Of a stretch of 64,000 nucleotides of DNA, positions 35,869 to 44,834 are shown in pieces; position 1 is the first letter of the stretch; each line of letters opens with the position of its first letter. Below the pieces are notes generated by a model. The model was not told the DNA's origin and did not search any database. It was given only the letters and a program-made list of their open reading frames with translations. A program made the translations under genes and the position numbers. The DNA lies in NCBI GenBank assembly GCA_903842345.1, contig CAIMLR010000030.1:1-64000 (forward strand). The letters are read 5' to 3'. Source of the stretch: an uncultured Myxococcales bacterium (GTDB taxonomy: Bacteria > Myxococcota_A > UBA9042).

Positions 35869-36438
35869 ATGCACATCACCGCTACCGCCATCCTGAAAGT
35901 TCGTGAAATGGGCGACAAGAGCCAGCCGGAGGGCTACGGCCTGCGCGTCATCGTCGACGTTGGCGGCCCGGAAGGCTTCTTCTACGACCTCGACTTTGAG
36001 ACCTCGCCCAAGGAAGACGACCAGACGATCGTGGCCGACGGCCTGACGATCTACGTCGACGCCAAGAGCTGGGAGCGCTTCAAGGACGGCACGATCGACT
36101 ACGTCGAGACGAAAGAATTCGCCGGCTTCCACTTTGAGAACCCGAACGCGCCGCGCGGTCCCAAGGATGACGCCTCGCTGGCCGAGCGCGTCCAGTGGAT
36201 CCTCGACACGGAGATCAACCCGGGCGTGGCCTCCCACGGCGGCACCGTCGCGCTCGTGGAAGTGCAGGACAACAACGTGCTGCTGCGCTTTGGCGGCGGC
36301 TGCCACGGCTGCTCGTCGTCCTCGGCGACGCTGAAGTACGGCATTGAGACGCGGCTGAAAGAGAAGTTCCCGGACATCGGCGAGATCATCGACGTGACGG
36401 ATCACTCGACCGGTGAGAACCCGTACTTCGGCCACTGA
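35869..36438 (+). CDS. nfuA: Fe-S biogenesis protein NfuA
   Basis: 189 residues: a degenerate A-type (IscA-like) domain at residues 1-100 lacking the three A-type cysteines, then a NifU C-terminal domain with the cluster-binding pair Cys145/Cys148 in GGGCHGCSSSSATL. NfuA carries a [4Fe-4S] cluster between two monomers and delivers it to apoproteins, notably under oxidative stress. The window encodes several Fe-S users (ThiC, the radical SAM protein and the FNR-type regulator). It is a single-gene transcript between its own promoter and a hairpin terminator, and converges on the RND-TolC gene. Confidence 0.93.
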   Translation: MHITATAILKVREMGDKSQPEGYGLRVIVDVGGPEGFFYDLDFETSPKEDDQTIVADGLTIYVDAKSWERFKDGTIDYVETKEFAGFHFENPNAPRGPKDDASLAERVQWILDTEINPGVASHGGTVALVEVQDNNVLLRFGGGCHGCSSSSATLKYGIETRLKEKFPDIGEIIDVTDHSTGENPYFGH

Positions 36439-36468
36439 GCGAACCGCTCCCGCGCCCATCCGCCGGAC

Positions 36469-36508
36469 CGCCGCGATTCGCCCCAGCACGCACAGCGAAT
36501 CCGCGGCG
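36469..36508. terminator. Bidirectional terminator hairpin, nfuA / RND-TolC
   Basis: CGCCGCGATTCGC (36469-36481) pairs with GCGAATCCGCGGCG (36495-36508) with a single bulged G, around a 13-base loop. It lies in the 75-base gap between two convergent genes and can act on both transcripts. There is no T tract. Confidence 0.5.
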
Positions 36509-36513
36509 TTCGG

Positions 36514-39500
36514 TTAGTAGCGGACGCGCCCGGTCAGGTGCCGCAGCTTCAACTGCGCCATCGCGCGGTTGATCCGCTCGCGCTCTTCATTGGCTTCAGC
36601 CAGCCGCTGGTTCGTGTCGGCTTCCGCCAGTTCCAGGCTCGTCACCGCGCCGGCCACGTACGCCTTGCCGGTGATATCCGCGCCGCGTCGGGCAATGGTC
36701 GTCTGCGCCGTCGCCAGCCGGAGCGCGTCCTCCGCCGACTCCAAATCCAGCGCCGCCTGCCGCACCTGGCTCTCCAGTTCCGAGTCGGCCTTTTCCAACT
36801 CCTGCTGCAGCCGCACCACGGACGCGCGCCGCTCCCGGGCGTCCGCATACCGCACGCCCCGGTCAAAGATCGGCAGCACCAGGTTGAGGCTCGCCTGCCA
36901 AGTCACGTACTCCGGGGCAAACGCCTTGGTGTCGCTCGCACGCGCATACGCCGAGCCCGCGAGCACGGGCAGCCACCGCAGCTCCGCCTCCCGCGTCAAC
37001 GCCTGCGCCGCCTGCACGGATTGCCGCCGCGCCAGCAGGTCCGGACGCTGCGCCCTCGCCTGCTCAATCCACTCCGGCAACGTCCCCGGAATCGGCCCCG
37101 CATCAGCCGCCGGCGCCAGACGCTCCGGCACCGCCGCGTGCGTCAGGATCGCCACGATTTGCAGCAGCTGCTTCTGCGCCTGCCGGGCGTGCAGCATGTC
37201 CTGCTCGGCGCGGTTGCGCTCCACTTGCGCCCGCAGGGACGGCAGCTCCGCCTCCGTGCCCTGCCCTTTGCGAATGTTGGCGATCGCGATGCGACGCTCC
37301 GCCAACTCCACCGCGCGGTCCGCCGCGGCGATCAGCCGGTCCAAGCCCTGGTAGTTCAGCCACACGTTGGTCAGCTGGTACGCGATCTCGCGCTTGGCCG
37401 CCTCCAGCCCGGTCCGCTGGGCCTCCAGGCCCTTGTCCATCGCGTCGGCCGCCAGGATCGGCGCCATCGCGAAGATCGTTTGGTCCAGCGTCAGCACCGC
37501 TGACACCGTATCCTGCCGCTGGATGAGCGTCGGCGGTCCCAGCATCGCCAACTGCGCCGCCGTGAGAGGCGGCAGGCCAAACACGCCGGTCAGCCCGCCC
37601 GCCATCTGGCCGATGTCAAACTTCTGCTCCGCGGAGTTGTGCGCGTACGTGCCCACCGCCTTGATGTCGGGCAGCCATGCCGTAAAGATGCGGCGGCCCT
37701 GCGCGCCGGCTTCCGTCAGCTTGGCCTGCGCCACTTGCAGATCGCCATTGCGCTCCAGCGCCTGCTGGATCGCCGTCTCCAGCTTCAAGCCCGTCGGCAC
37801 CTGCGCCTGCGTCGCCGTCACGTCCAGCTGCGGCGGCACATCGGCGTCGGCGCGCGTCGCCGGCAACAGCACCGCACCGGCGAGCAGGAGCGTCAGCAGC
37901 GTACCGCCATGGCCCTCCAGACGCGCCAGCGGCTCGGCCTGCAGCGGCTCGAGCACCGTCGTGCCCACAAAGTCCTTGCGCGCCGGCGGCGGCGCCTTCT
38001 TGCCCGTGAAGAAGCCGGCGATGCGCGTCGGCAGTTGCCGCAGGGAATCAAACCACAGGAACACCGACGGCAGCACAAGCAGCGTCAGGAACGTGGACGT
38101 TATCACGCCGCCAATCACGGCAATCGCCATCGGCGAGCGGAATTCTGAACCCGGGCCATTGTTGGTCGCCGTCGGCAGCATGCCGAGGATCATCGCCGCC
38201 GACGTCATCAGGATCGGCCGCAGCCGCTTGCGCCCCGCGTCGATCACGGCGTCGATCGCCGATAGCCCGTCGCGCTGGTTTTGCAGCGCTGCGTCCACAA
38301 GCAAAATGCCGTTCTTGGTCACCAGCCCCATCAGCAGAATCACGCCGATCATCGCGCCCATCGACACCGTGCGGTCCGTCAGGAACAGGCCGACAATCGC
38401 GCCAATCAACGCGAGCGGCAGCGCCAGCATGATGGTGAACGGGTGCAGGAAGGACTCAAACTGCGCGGCGAGGATGAGGAAGATGAAGATCACGCCGAGC
38501 AGGAGCGCGATGCCCATGGAGTCGTTGGACTCGCGCATCTGCTTCACCTGGCCGTCGAGCTTGTAGTAGCCGTCGCCGTGGAACTTGTAGGCGATGAGGT
38601 TCGGCTCCAGATCGCCCAGCACTTCGCCCAAAGATCGCGAGTTCGGCGCGGCGGTCACGCTGATTTGCCGCGTGCGATCCTGCCGTTCAATGACCTGCGG
38701 GCCGGCCTGCGGCTCCACGCGCGCCAGGAGCGACAGCGGCACAAAGCCCTTTGGCGTCGCGATCTGCACTTCCAGCAGCTTCTGGATCGCCAACCGGTCG
38801 TCATCGCGCAGCCGCACGCGGATCTTCACTTCCTTGGTGCTCTGCGCGGACACCCGCAGCTTGCCCGCCTCCTCGCCTTCCAGCGCCGCACGCAGCGTCC
38901 GGGCGATCATCGCGACGGGAATGCCCAGATCCGCGGCTTTCTCGCGGTCGATGCGGACAATCTGCTCCGGTCGGCCCGGCGAATAGCCCACCTGCACGTC
39001 TGACAAGCCCGGCACCTTGCGCGTCATCGCCTCAATCGCCGCGGCGTCGCGCTCCAGATTGGCCATGTCAGAGCCGCGCACCTGGATTTGCAGCGGCGCG
39101 CCCGACGGCAGGCCTTCGACAAACGCCGGCGGCTGAATCGAGATCTTCGCGCCCGTCCCCTCCAGGCACTTCCGCGTCCACGTCTTCAGGTCCTCCAGCG
39201 TTTCCTTGCGCTCGTTCTTCTGGTTCGCGACCACGCGCCACTGCACCTTGTTCACTTCCCCATTTGGCCCGAGTTTGGCGTAGACCGTGATGATGTTCTT
39301 GTTTTCCAGCATCTTCCGCTCGGCCGCCTCGGTCCGCCGCGCGGTTTCCGGCAAGGACGCGCCGGGTTCCAGCTCGATTTCCACCATGAACTGGCCGCGA
39401 TCCTCCGGCGCCATGAAGTCGGCGCCCATCAGGCTGACCAGACCAAACGAGCCGATCAGCACCACAAGCGCCAGCAACACCGTGATGACGCGATGGCGCA

Positions 39501-41079
39501 CGGAAAGCTTGAGCGTCAGGATGTACGCGTCCTCCATCGCCTTGTGAATGCCCTCAAAGAACCGCACGGGCAACGCGCGCTGCTTGGAGTGGTCGATCTT
39601 GACGGCCAGCTTGGAGGAGAGCATCGGGTCCAGCGTGAACGCGACAAAGAGCGAGAGAAGCACCGCGGCGGAGACCGTCATGCCGAACTGCTTGAAGAAT
39701 TGCCCCACGACGCCTGACATGAACGCGACGGGCATGAAGACCGCGACGATGGTCAGCGTCGTTGCGAAGACCGCCAACGCGATCTCGCTCGTGCCCTTGG
39801 ACGCTGCGGTGAACGGATCATCCCCCGCTTCCAGGTGTCTGAAGATATTTTCCCGGACCACCACCGCGTCGTCGATCAGGAGGCCAATCGCCAGCGACAG
39901 GGCCAGCAGCGTCATCATGTTCAGCGTGAAGCCGAGCATGCTCATGATCCAGAACGTGCCGATGACCGACGTCGGCAACGCGAGCGCGGAGATAAAGGTC
40001 GAGCGCATGTCCAGCATGAACAGCATGATGATGAGAATCGCCATCGCGCCGCCGAACACGATGGCGATCTCCACCTCGTGGGCGTTCTCGCGGATGAACG
40101 TGCTCTGGTCGATGATGAGCTTGGGCTTGTAGCCGTCGGGCAGGACGCGGTTCTTGACCAGGTCGTCCAGCTTCTTGCCGACCAAATCGGACACTTCAAT
40201 CGTGTTGGTGCCCGACTGCTTGATGATTTCAAACGCGACCGCGTCGTTGCCATTGGCGCGGATCGACGTGCGCGGCTCGACGAAGTCGTCCTTGATATCG
40301 GCGATGTCGCGCAGGTAGACCGGCGTGCCGGCCGGCGTCGTCGCCATCACGATGTCCGCCACTTCCTCCGCCGTACCCAGGTCGCCCGCCATGCGCACGC
40401 TGATTTCCTGCTTGCCCGACTCAAAGTGCCCCGCCGGCACGTTCAGGTTCTCCGCACGCAGCTTGTCGACAACGGCCGTCAGCGGCAGATTCAGCGCGTC
40501 GAGGCGACGGCGATCCAGCTCCACGCGCACTTCCCGGTCGCGACCGCCGATGACTTCCAGCGCCGCCACGCCCGCCACGCGCTCGATCTGCGGCTTGAGG
40601 ATGTCTTCCGTGATGCGCCGCAGCTGTTCCTTGGACATGCCCGCGCCCGTCGCGACGTACGTGCGGATCGGCGTCGCGCCCATGTCCACGCGGCGGATCG
40701 ACGGCTCGCGCACTTCCGTGGGCAAGTTGCTGCGGATGGCCGCCACGCGCTCGCGGACTTCCTGCGTCGCGCGGTCAATGTTGGCGGAGAGCTTGAACAG
40801 CACGACGACGGTCGACACGGACTCGCGGGAGAACGAGCGGATGGTGTCGAGATCATTGACGCTCGACACGGCATCTTCCAGCGGCTTGGTGATCTGCTGC
40901 TCGATCTCGCTCGGCGACGCGCCCGGGTAGATCGTCGTGATGGTCACGATGGGAAACGTGACGTCCGGAAACAGGTCAGTGCCGAGCGAGCGGATGCTCA
41001 TCACGCCCATGACCATGAGGGCCAGCATGAGGACGACGGTGAAGACCGGGCGCCGGATCGCGACATCAGAGAGCGTCAT
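36514..41079 (-). CDS. RND efflux pump fused to a TolC-family outer-membrane channel
   Basis: A single uninterrupted 1521-residue frame. Residues 1 to about 1030 are a complete HAE1-type RND pump: N-terminal MTLSDVAIRRPVFTVVLML, the TM4 proton-relay Asp pair in GLLIDDAVVVREN, and the TM10 Lys in VTKNGILLVD. A linker rich in Pro/Lys follows, then a signal-like hydrophobic segment (GGTLLTLLLAGAVLLPATRA, about 1058-1078). Residues 1080-1521 are a TolC/OEP protein with the two long coiled-coil hairpins (EAAKREIAYQLTNVWLNY; LESQVRQAALDLESAEDAL) and no other signal. An RND C-terminus is cytoplasmic, so the extra segment would carry the TolC part to the periplasm, possibly followed by signal-peptidase cleavage. 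Downstream of its MFP and TetR in one operon. Confidence 0.93.
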   Translation of the reverse strand: MTLSDVAIRRPVFTVVLMLALMVMGVMSIRSLGTDLFPDVTFPIVTITTIYPGASPSEIEQQITKPLEDAVSSVNDLDTIRSFSRESVSTVVVLFKLSANIDRATQEVRERVAAIRSNLPTEVREPSIRRVDMGATPIRTYVATGAGMSKEQLRRITEDILKPQIERVAGVAALEVIGGRDREVRVELDRRRLDALNLPLTAVVDKLRAENLNVPAGHFESGKQEISVRMAGDLGTAEEVADIVMATTPAGTPVYLRDIADIKDDFVEPRTSIRANGNDAVAFEIIKQSGTNTIEVSDLVGKKLDDLVKNRVLPDGYKPKLIIDQSTFIRENAHEVEIAIVFGGAMAILIIMLFMLDMRSTFISALALPTSVIGTFWIMSMLGFTLNMMTLLALSLAIGLLIDDAVVVRENIFRHLEAGDDPFTAASKGTSEIALAVFATTLTIVAVFMPVAFMSGVVGQFFKQFGMTVSAAVLLSLFVAFTLDPMLSSKLAVKIDHSKQRALPVRFFEGIHKAMEDAYILTLKLSVRHRVITVLLALVVLIGSFGLVSLMGADFMAPEDRGQFMVEIELEPGASLPETARRTEAAERKMLENKNIITVYAKLGPNGEVNKVQWRVVANQKNERKETLEDLKTWTRKCLEGTGAKISIQPPAFVEGLPSGAPLQIQVRGSDMANLERDAAAIEAMTRKVPGLSDVQVGYSPGRPEQIVRIDREKAADLGIPVAMIARTLRAALEGEEAGKLRVSAQSTKEVKIRVRLRDDDRLAIQKLLEVQIATPKGFVPLSLLARVEPQAGPQVIERQDRTRQISVTAAPNSRSLGEVLGDLEPNLIAYKFHGDGYYKLDGQVKQMRESNDSMGIALLLGVIFIFLILAAQFESFLHPFTIMLALPLALIGAIVGLFLTDRTVSMGAMIGVILLMGLVTKNGILLVDAALQNQRDGLSAIDAVIDAGRKRLRPILMTSAAMILGMLPTATNNGPGSEFRSPMAIAVIGGVITSTFLTLLVLPSVFLWFDSLRQLPTRIAGFFTGKKAPPPARKDFVGTTVLEPLQAEPLARLEGHGGTLLTLLLAGAVLLPATRADADVPPQLDVTATQAQVPTGLKLETAIQQALERNGDLQVAQAKLTEAGAQGRRIFTAWLPDIKAVGTYAHNSAEQKFDIGQMAGGLTGVFGLPPLTAAQLAMLGPPTLIQRQDTVSAVLTLDQTIFAMAPILAADAMDKGLEAQRTGLEAAKREIAYQLTNVWLNYQGLDRLIAAADRAVELAERRIAIANIRKGQGTEAELPSLRAQVERNRAEQDMLHARQAQKQLLQIVAILTHAAVPERLAPAADAGPIPGTLPEWIEQARAQRPDLLARRQSVQAAQALTREAELRWLPVLAGSAYARASDTKAFAPEYVTWQASLNLVLPIFDRGVRYADARERRASVVRLQQELEKADSELESQVRQAALDLESAEDALRLATAQTTIARRGADITGKAYVAGAVTSLELAEADTNQRLAEANEERERINRAMAQLKLRHLTGRVRY

Positions 41080-41157
41080 GATTGAACTCGTGGCCCGCGG
41101 GACGGGCAGGTGCGCAAGGAGGAGGAAGGGCGAAAGGCACGATGGCAGACGGCCTGG

Positions 41158-42318
41158 TCAGTGCGTCGGCGACGGATCCGCCGCGGCGGGCACTGCGGCC
41201 TTGGGCATCACAGTGTTGGACGGCAGCATGTCGCCTTCGCGCCACGTCGCGCCGGGATTGGCGATGACGAGGTCGGTGACCGCGAGGCCCGCCGTCACCA
41301 GCAGCTTGTCTTTTTCCGTGCGCAGGAGCGTCACCGCGCGGCGCACCAGCTTGCCGTTCTCAACGACGAGCACCGCCGCCGTGTCGCCCGTCAGGAGCGC
41401 CGTCGACGGAATCGCCACGTTGGGCTGCGCGTCGATGAGGACGGCGCCTTCCACGTACGATCCGGCGATCAGCTTGCCATCGGGATTGGGCACGGACGCT
41501 TCCATCGGCACGCGGCGCGTCATCGGATCGGCGCTGGGAATCAGCATGTCGATGGTGCCGGTCGCCTTCACGCCGGTGTCAGACTCCAGCTGCAGCGTGA
41601 TGCCGGCCTTGAGGCGCGAGGCATCGCGATCGGCGATGTTGGCGGTGAACTTGAGCGTCGTGAGCCGTTCAATGCGGAAATACGGATTGCCCGGCGCCGC
41701 GAAGAAGCCCGGCGCTGAAGGCGCACGCACGACGACGCCGCCAATGGGCGCGATGAGCTTGGTCTCCTGCTTCATCAGCTCGACAACCTTGCCCTGCGCT
41801 TCCGCCTGCGCGATCGACGCCGCGGAAAGATGCGCCTGGCCGCCCGCCATCACGACCTGTTGCTCCGTCGCCGCGCCCGCCGCCACCAGGTTCTTGGAGC
41901 GCCGCAGCGCATCCGTCGCCATCACGTCCTGCGCCTTTGCCGCCGCCATGCCCGCGCGGACCTGCTCCGCTTGCGCCTCGACGTCGCGTTGGTCGATGCG
42001 CGCCAGCACTGCGCCCGCTTCGACGGTGTCGCCCTTCTTGACAGGCACTTCCACCACGCGCCCCGGCAGCTTGAACGCCAAATCCACTTCCGCTTCCGGA
42101 CGCAGCGTCCCGCCGACGTGCAGCAGCTCCTTGAGCGGTCCCGGCTCCGGGTACACGACCTTGGGCGCCACTTTCACGTTGGAACTCGCTTCGCGGGCCC
42201 GGCCTTCCTCGGCAATGGCGGCCTTCGTCTCGATCTTGCTCTTGATCTTGATGGCAACGACGCCGAGGACGGCGAGCACGAGCACAACGAGGGAAATGAT
42301 GATCAGGCGAACTTTCAT
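41158..42318 (-). CDS. RND membrane-fusion (periplasmic adaptor) protein
   Basis: 386 residues: an N-terminal inner-membrane anchor (IIISLVVLVLAVLGVVAI), a lipoyl half (GRVVEVPVKKGDTVEAGAVLARID), a coiled-coil hairpin (AEQVRAGMAAAKAQDVMA to IAQAEAQGKVVELMKQE), the second lipoyl half (LIAPIGGVVVRA), and beta-barrel and membrane-proximal domains (IPSTALLTGDTAAVLVVENGKLVRR). It links the RND pump to the outer-membrane channel, which here are one polypeptide. It starts 22 bases before the TetR stop region on the same transcript and ends 78 bases before the pump. Confidence 0.93.
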   Translation of the reverse strand: MKVRLIIISLVVLVLAVLGVVAIKIKSKIETKAAIAEEGRAREASSNVKVAPKVVYPEPGPLKELLHVGGTLRPEAEVDLAFKLPGRVVEVPVKKGDTVEAGAVLARIDQRDVEAQAEQVRAGMAAAKAQDVMATDALRRSKNLVAAGAATEQQVVMAGGQAHLSAASIAQAEAQGKVVELMKQETKLIAPIGGVVVRAPSAPGFFAAPGNPYFRIERLTTLKFTANIADRDASRLKAGITLQLESDTGVKATGTIDMLIPSADPMTRRVPMEASVPNPDGKLIAGSYVEGAVLIDAQPNVAIPSTALLTGDTAAVLVVENGKLVRRAVTLLRTEKDKLLVTAGLAVTDLVIANPGATWREGDMLPSNTVMPKAAVPAAADPSPTH

Positions 42319-42340
42319 CGTGACTCAGGTTCAGACGACG

Positions 42341-43051
42341 TCACGGGACGTCGGCAAGCGAAGGCGCCGGCGCGGGAGCGTCAGCAGCAGGTTGGGCGGG
42401 GTCAAAGGGAGCGGGCGAAAACGGCAGGGCGGACCGGATGATGGTCGCCACTTCCGGCGGTTGGCCCGCGGCGATCAGCGCGCGGAAGGCCATGAGGTGC
42501 TCGGCGGCGAACGGCGGACGATGCTCGCGGATGATGCGGCGCGCGTACATGAAGACGACGCCCGTGGCCATTGTCGCGGCGAATTCTGGATCCATGACGC
42601 CCGCGAGTTGCGGAAACGCCTGATTGTGCAGGCTAACCGACTCGCGCATGTGCTGGAGGATGGAGTCAATGAACTCGTCCTGCATGGACGCGTACGGCGT
42701 GCCCACCGCGCCGTCCATCAGCATCGCCAGCGGCCGGCGATGCACCCACAGGAAGTCCATGAACTGGCGGTCCGCCTCGGCGACAAGGGCAAATTCGCCG
42801 CGCCGAAAGGCCTCGCAAATCGCATCGTCCTGACCGCGCAGCAGCGCGAGGAGCTGGTCGAGGAACGCGCGGGCAATCGCCACGTACGCCGCCTCCTTGG
42901 AGGCAAAGTGCAGGTAAAACGCACCCTTGGAGGCACCCGCGCGATCGGTAATGTCGCTGACACGCGCCACAGCCAAACCGCGCGTCGCGAAGATCTCGGT
43001 CGCGGCGTCAACAAGTTGCTGCTTCAGGTGCGGATTGGCGGCGCGGGCCAT
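42341..43051 (-). CDS. TetR-family regulator of the efflux operon
   Basis: 236 residues. The helix-turn-helix is at about residues 10-55 (LVDAATEIFATRGLAVARVS, DITDRAGASKGAFYLHF), with the characteristic GAFYLHF end. The C-terminal ligand-binding domain is longer than usual and ends in an Ala/Pro-rich tail. As first gene of the TetR-MFP-pump operon, it probably represses its own promoter and is released by pump substrates. The gap upstream is packed with TGAC/GTCA palindromes. AGGGA precedes the ATG at 43051; the open frame extends 57 codons further but runs through those operators and is rejected. Confidence 0.9.
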   Translation of the reverse strand: MARAANPHLKQQLVDAATEIFATRGLAVARVSDITDRAGASKGAFYLHFASKEAAYVAIARAFLDQLLALLRGQDDAICEAFRRGEFALVAEADRQFMDFLWVHRRPLAMLMDGAVGTPYASMQDEFIDSILQHMRESVSLHNQAFPQLAGVMDPEFAATMATGVVFMYARRIIREHRPPFAAEHLMAFRALIAAGQPPEVATIIRSALPFSPAPFDPAQPAADAPAPAPSLADVP

Positions 43052-43080
43052 GTTACATTCCCTGAACTGGATGGGGCGAA

Positions 43081-43095
43081 TGACGCGGCGCGTCA
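43081..43095. promoter_or_regulatory. Perfect palindrome TGACGC-GGC-GCGTCA
   Basis: A 15-base inverted repeat with 6-base arms in the leader of the TetR-MFP-pump operon, 30 bases before the TetR ATG. The same motif, with one difference in an arm, occurs in the fadI promoter. It is likely a TetR-type operator. Confidence 0.5.
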
Positions 43096-43116
43096 CGTCA
43101 GCGAAGGTAGGGATAA

Positions 43117-43162
43117 CTGACCACGAAGTCAATGACCAGCGGGTCAGTGACTGAGTGGTCAG
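43117..43162. promoter_or_regulatory. 46-bp composite TetR operator region
   Basis: Arms 43117-43137 and 43142-43162 are inverted repeats matching at 18 of 21 positions around AGCG. Each arm itself contains a TGAC-N6-GTCA palindrome (TGACCACGAAGTCA; TGACTGAGTGGTCA), and the centre reads TGACC-AGCG-GGTCA. This suggests two adjacent TetR dimers. It lies between the TetR gene and the divergent cupin gene and may control both. Confidence 0.6.
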
Positions 43163-43206
43163 CGAAACAGCGCGCTCCATCCATTCAGAATTGCGGAGGT
43201 TTTCAG

Positions 43207-43608
43207 ATGAGCGAAGCGGCAAAAATCATCGAAAAGCTGGCATTGGCGCGTCATCCGGAAGGCGGCTGGTACCGCGAAACGTGGCGGCATGACGCGGGCG
43301 AGGGGCAGCGCGGCGCGGGCACGGCGATCCTGTATCTGCTGCAGCGCGGGGAGAAGTCCCGGTGGCATCGCGTCGACGCGGCGGAGGTGTGGCACTTCTA
43401 CGCGGGCGCGCCGCTGCGGCTGTGGCAATCCGATGATTTGCAGGCGTCGACGAGCGAAGTCCTGGGGGCCGACGTGCTGGGCGGCGAGATGCCGCAGCTG
43501 TTGGTGCCGCCGCACGTGTGGCAGGCCGCGGAATCCTTGGGCGACTGGACGCTCGTCGGCTGCACGGTGTCGCCCGCGTTCGAGTTCGCCGGCTTTGAGA
43601 CGGCGTGA
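43207..43608 (+). CDS. Cupin-domain protein (DUF985)
   Basis: 133 residues of the DUF985 cupin type: N-terminal LALARHPEGGWYRETWR, then SRWHRVDAAEVWHFYAGAPLRL carrying the metal-binding His residues, and a C-terminal AFEFAGFE. Stand-alone cupins of this group bind a metal or a small carbohydrate-like ligand; no reaction is known. It is divergent from the TetR gene and shares its operator region, so its expression may follow that of the efflux pump. Residues upstream in the open frame are not cupin-like, so the ATG at 43207 is used. Confidence 0.85.
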   Translation: MSEAAKIIEKLALARHPEGGWYRETWRHDAGEGQRGAGTAILYLLQRGEKSRWHRVDAAEVWHFYAGAPLRLWQSDDLQASTSEVLGADVLGGEMPQLLVPPHVWQAAESLGDWTLVGCTVSPAFEFAGFETA

Positions 43609-43668
43609 CGGCAGCGGAATCGCCAAAAGAAGTTGCCGCGCCCGCAGCGCCATGCTTTGCTGATCCTC

Positions 43669-44820
43669 ATGACGACGCCTTCCCCTGAGCCCTCCAAACC
43701 CAAGCGCCGCGGTCTGAGCCTGAGCCGCCTTGAAAAAGGCGCGATTCGCACGGCGACCGGCTTGGTCAACTGGTTCGAGTGGCTCCAGCGCGAGCCGACG
43801 GACGTTGTCGATCGCACGCCGTTCGACATCGTGTTTGAGCAGGACAAGCTGCAGGTGCGCCACTATCGGCCGCTCAAGCTCGATCAGGACATTGAGCTGG
43901 GCCGCGAGGTCATGCACGTCGACGCCGATCTGCACCCGATTCCGATCCTGCTCATTCCGCCGCTCATGGTGCGGCCGTTCATCTTTGACCTGACCGCCAA
44001 GCGCTCGCTGGTGCGCACGCTGCTGCGCGAGGGCTTCAACGTCTACATCGTCGACTTTGGCGTGCCGGACAAGGCCGATGAGGCCGTGCGGCTGGAACAC
44101 TACGTGATGGATTGGGTGCCGGCGGCGATCGATGCAGTGCTCCGGCATTCGCACGCCAAACAGCTGACTTTGTACGGCTATTGCATGGGCGGCCTGTTCG
44201 CGCTCCTGCACACGTCCGTGCACAAGGACCCGCGCGTGCATTCGATCGTGACAATCGGTTCGCCGATCGACGCGCACAAGATGGGGCCACTGGCGGTGAT
44301 TGTGCGGCTCGGCCACGGCCAGGTCGACTTCATCTCGCGCAAGCTGGGCAACGTGCCGGGGCCAGTCTCAAGCGCGGCGTTTCGCATGATGACGCCGTTC
44401 AAGTCACTGACCCGCTACGGCGACCTCTTCGTCAACATGTGGAACGACGAATACGTCAATGGTTTTGACGCAGTCACGGCGTGGACCGACAACTTCATCG
44501 ACTACCCGGGCGAGGCCTTCCGCCAGGTGTTGAACGACTTCATGCTCGGCAACAAGTTCAAGGACGGCACGTGGGAATTCGCCGGCAAAGCCGCGGATCT
44601 CTCAGCGATTACCTGCCCGGTCCTGGCCTTTGCCGGACGGACGGACAACGTCGTGCCGCCTGCCGCCGCCAAGGAGCTGTTGAAGCTGCTGGGCAGCACG
44701 GACAAGTCCTTTGTCGAAGCGCCGGGCGGGCACATGGGCGTGTGCGCCGGTCGAGAAGCGCCGCGCGCCGTGTGGCTGCCGAGCGCCCGATGGCTGGCAG
44801 CCCGGCAACCGCAGGCGTAG
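43669..44820 (+). CDS. phaC: Class III PHA-synthase-like alpha/beta hydrolase
   Basis: 383 residues. The lipase-like box has Cys instead of Ser: LTLYGYCMGGLFALLHTS, the hallmark of polyhydroxyalkanoate synthases. The catalytic Asp (FAGRTDNVVPP) and His (APGGHMGVCAG) are present, and PILLIPPLMVRPFIFDL is a typical PhaC N-terminal block. Size fits class III PhaC, which polymerises 3-hydroxyacyl-CoA together with PhaE. No PhaE, phasin, PhaA or PhaB lies nearby, so a related depolymerase or acyltransferase role is not excluded. beta-Oxidation genes elsewhere in the window could supply monomers (inference). Confidence 0.82.
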   Translation: MTTPSPEPSKPKRRGLSLSRLEKGAIRTATGLVNWFEWLQREPTDVVDRTPFDIVFEQDKLQVRHYRPLKLDQDIELGREVMHVDADLHPIPILLIPPLMVRPFIFDLTAKRSLVRTLLREGFNVYIVDFGVPDKADEAVRLEHYVMDWVPAAIDAVLRHSHAKQLTLYGYCMGGLFALLHTSVHKDPRVHSIVTIGSPIDAHKMGPLAVIVRLGHGQVDFISRKLGNVPGPVSSAAFRMMTPFKSLTRYGDLFVNMWNDEYVNGFDAVTAWTDNFIDYPGEAFRQVLNDFMLGNKFKDGTWEFAGKAADLSAITCPVLAFAGRTDNVVPPAAAKELLKLLGSTDKSFVEAPGGHMGVCAGREAPRAVWLPSARWLAARQPQA

Positions 44821-44834
44821 CGCCGGCACCCGAA

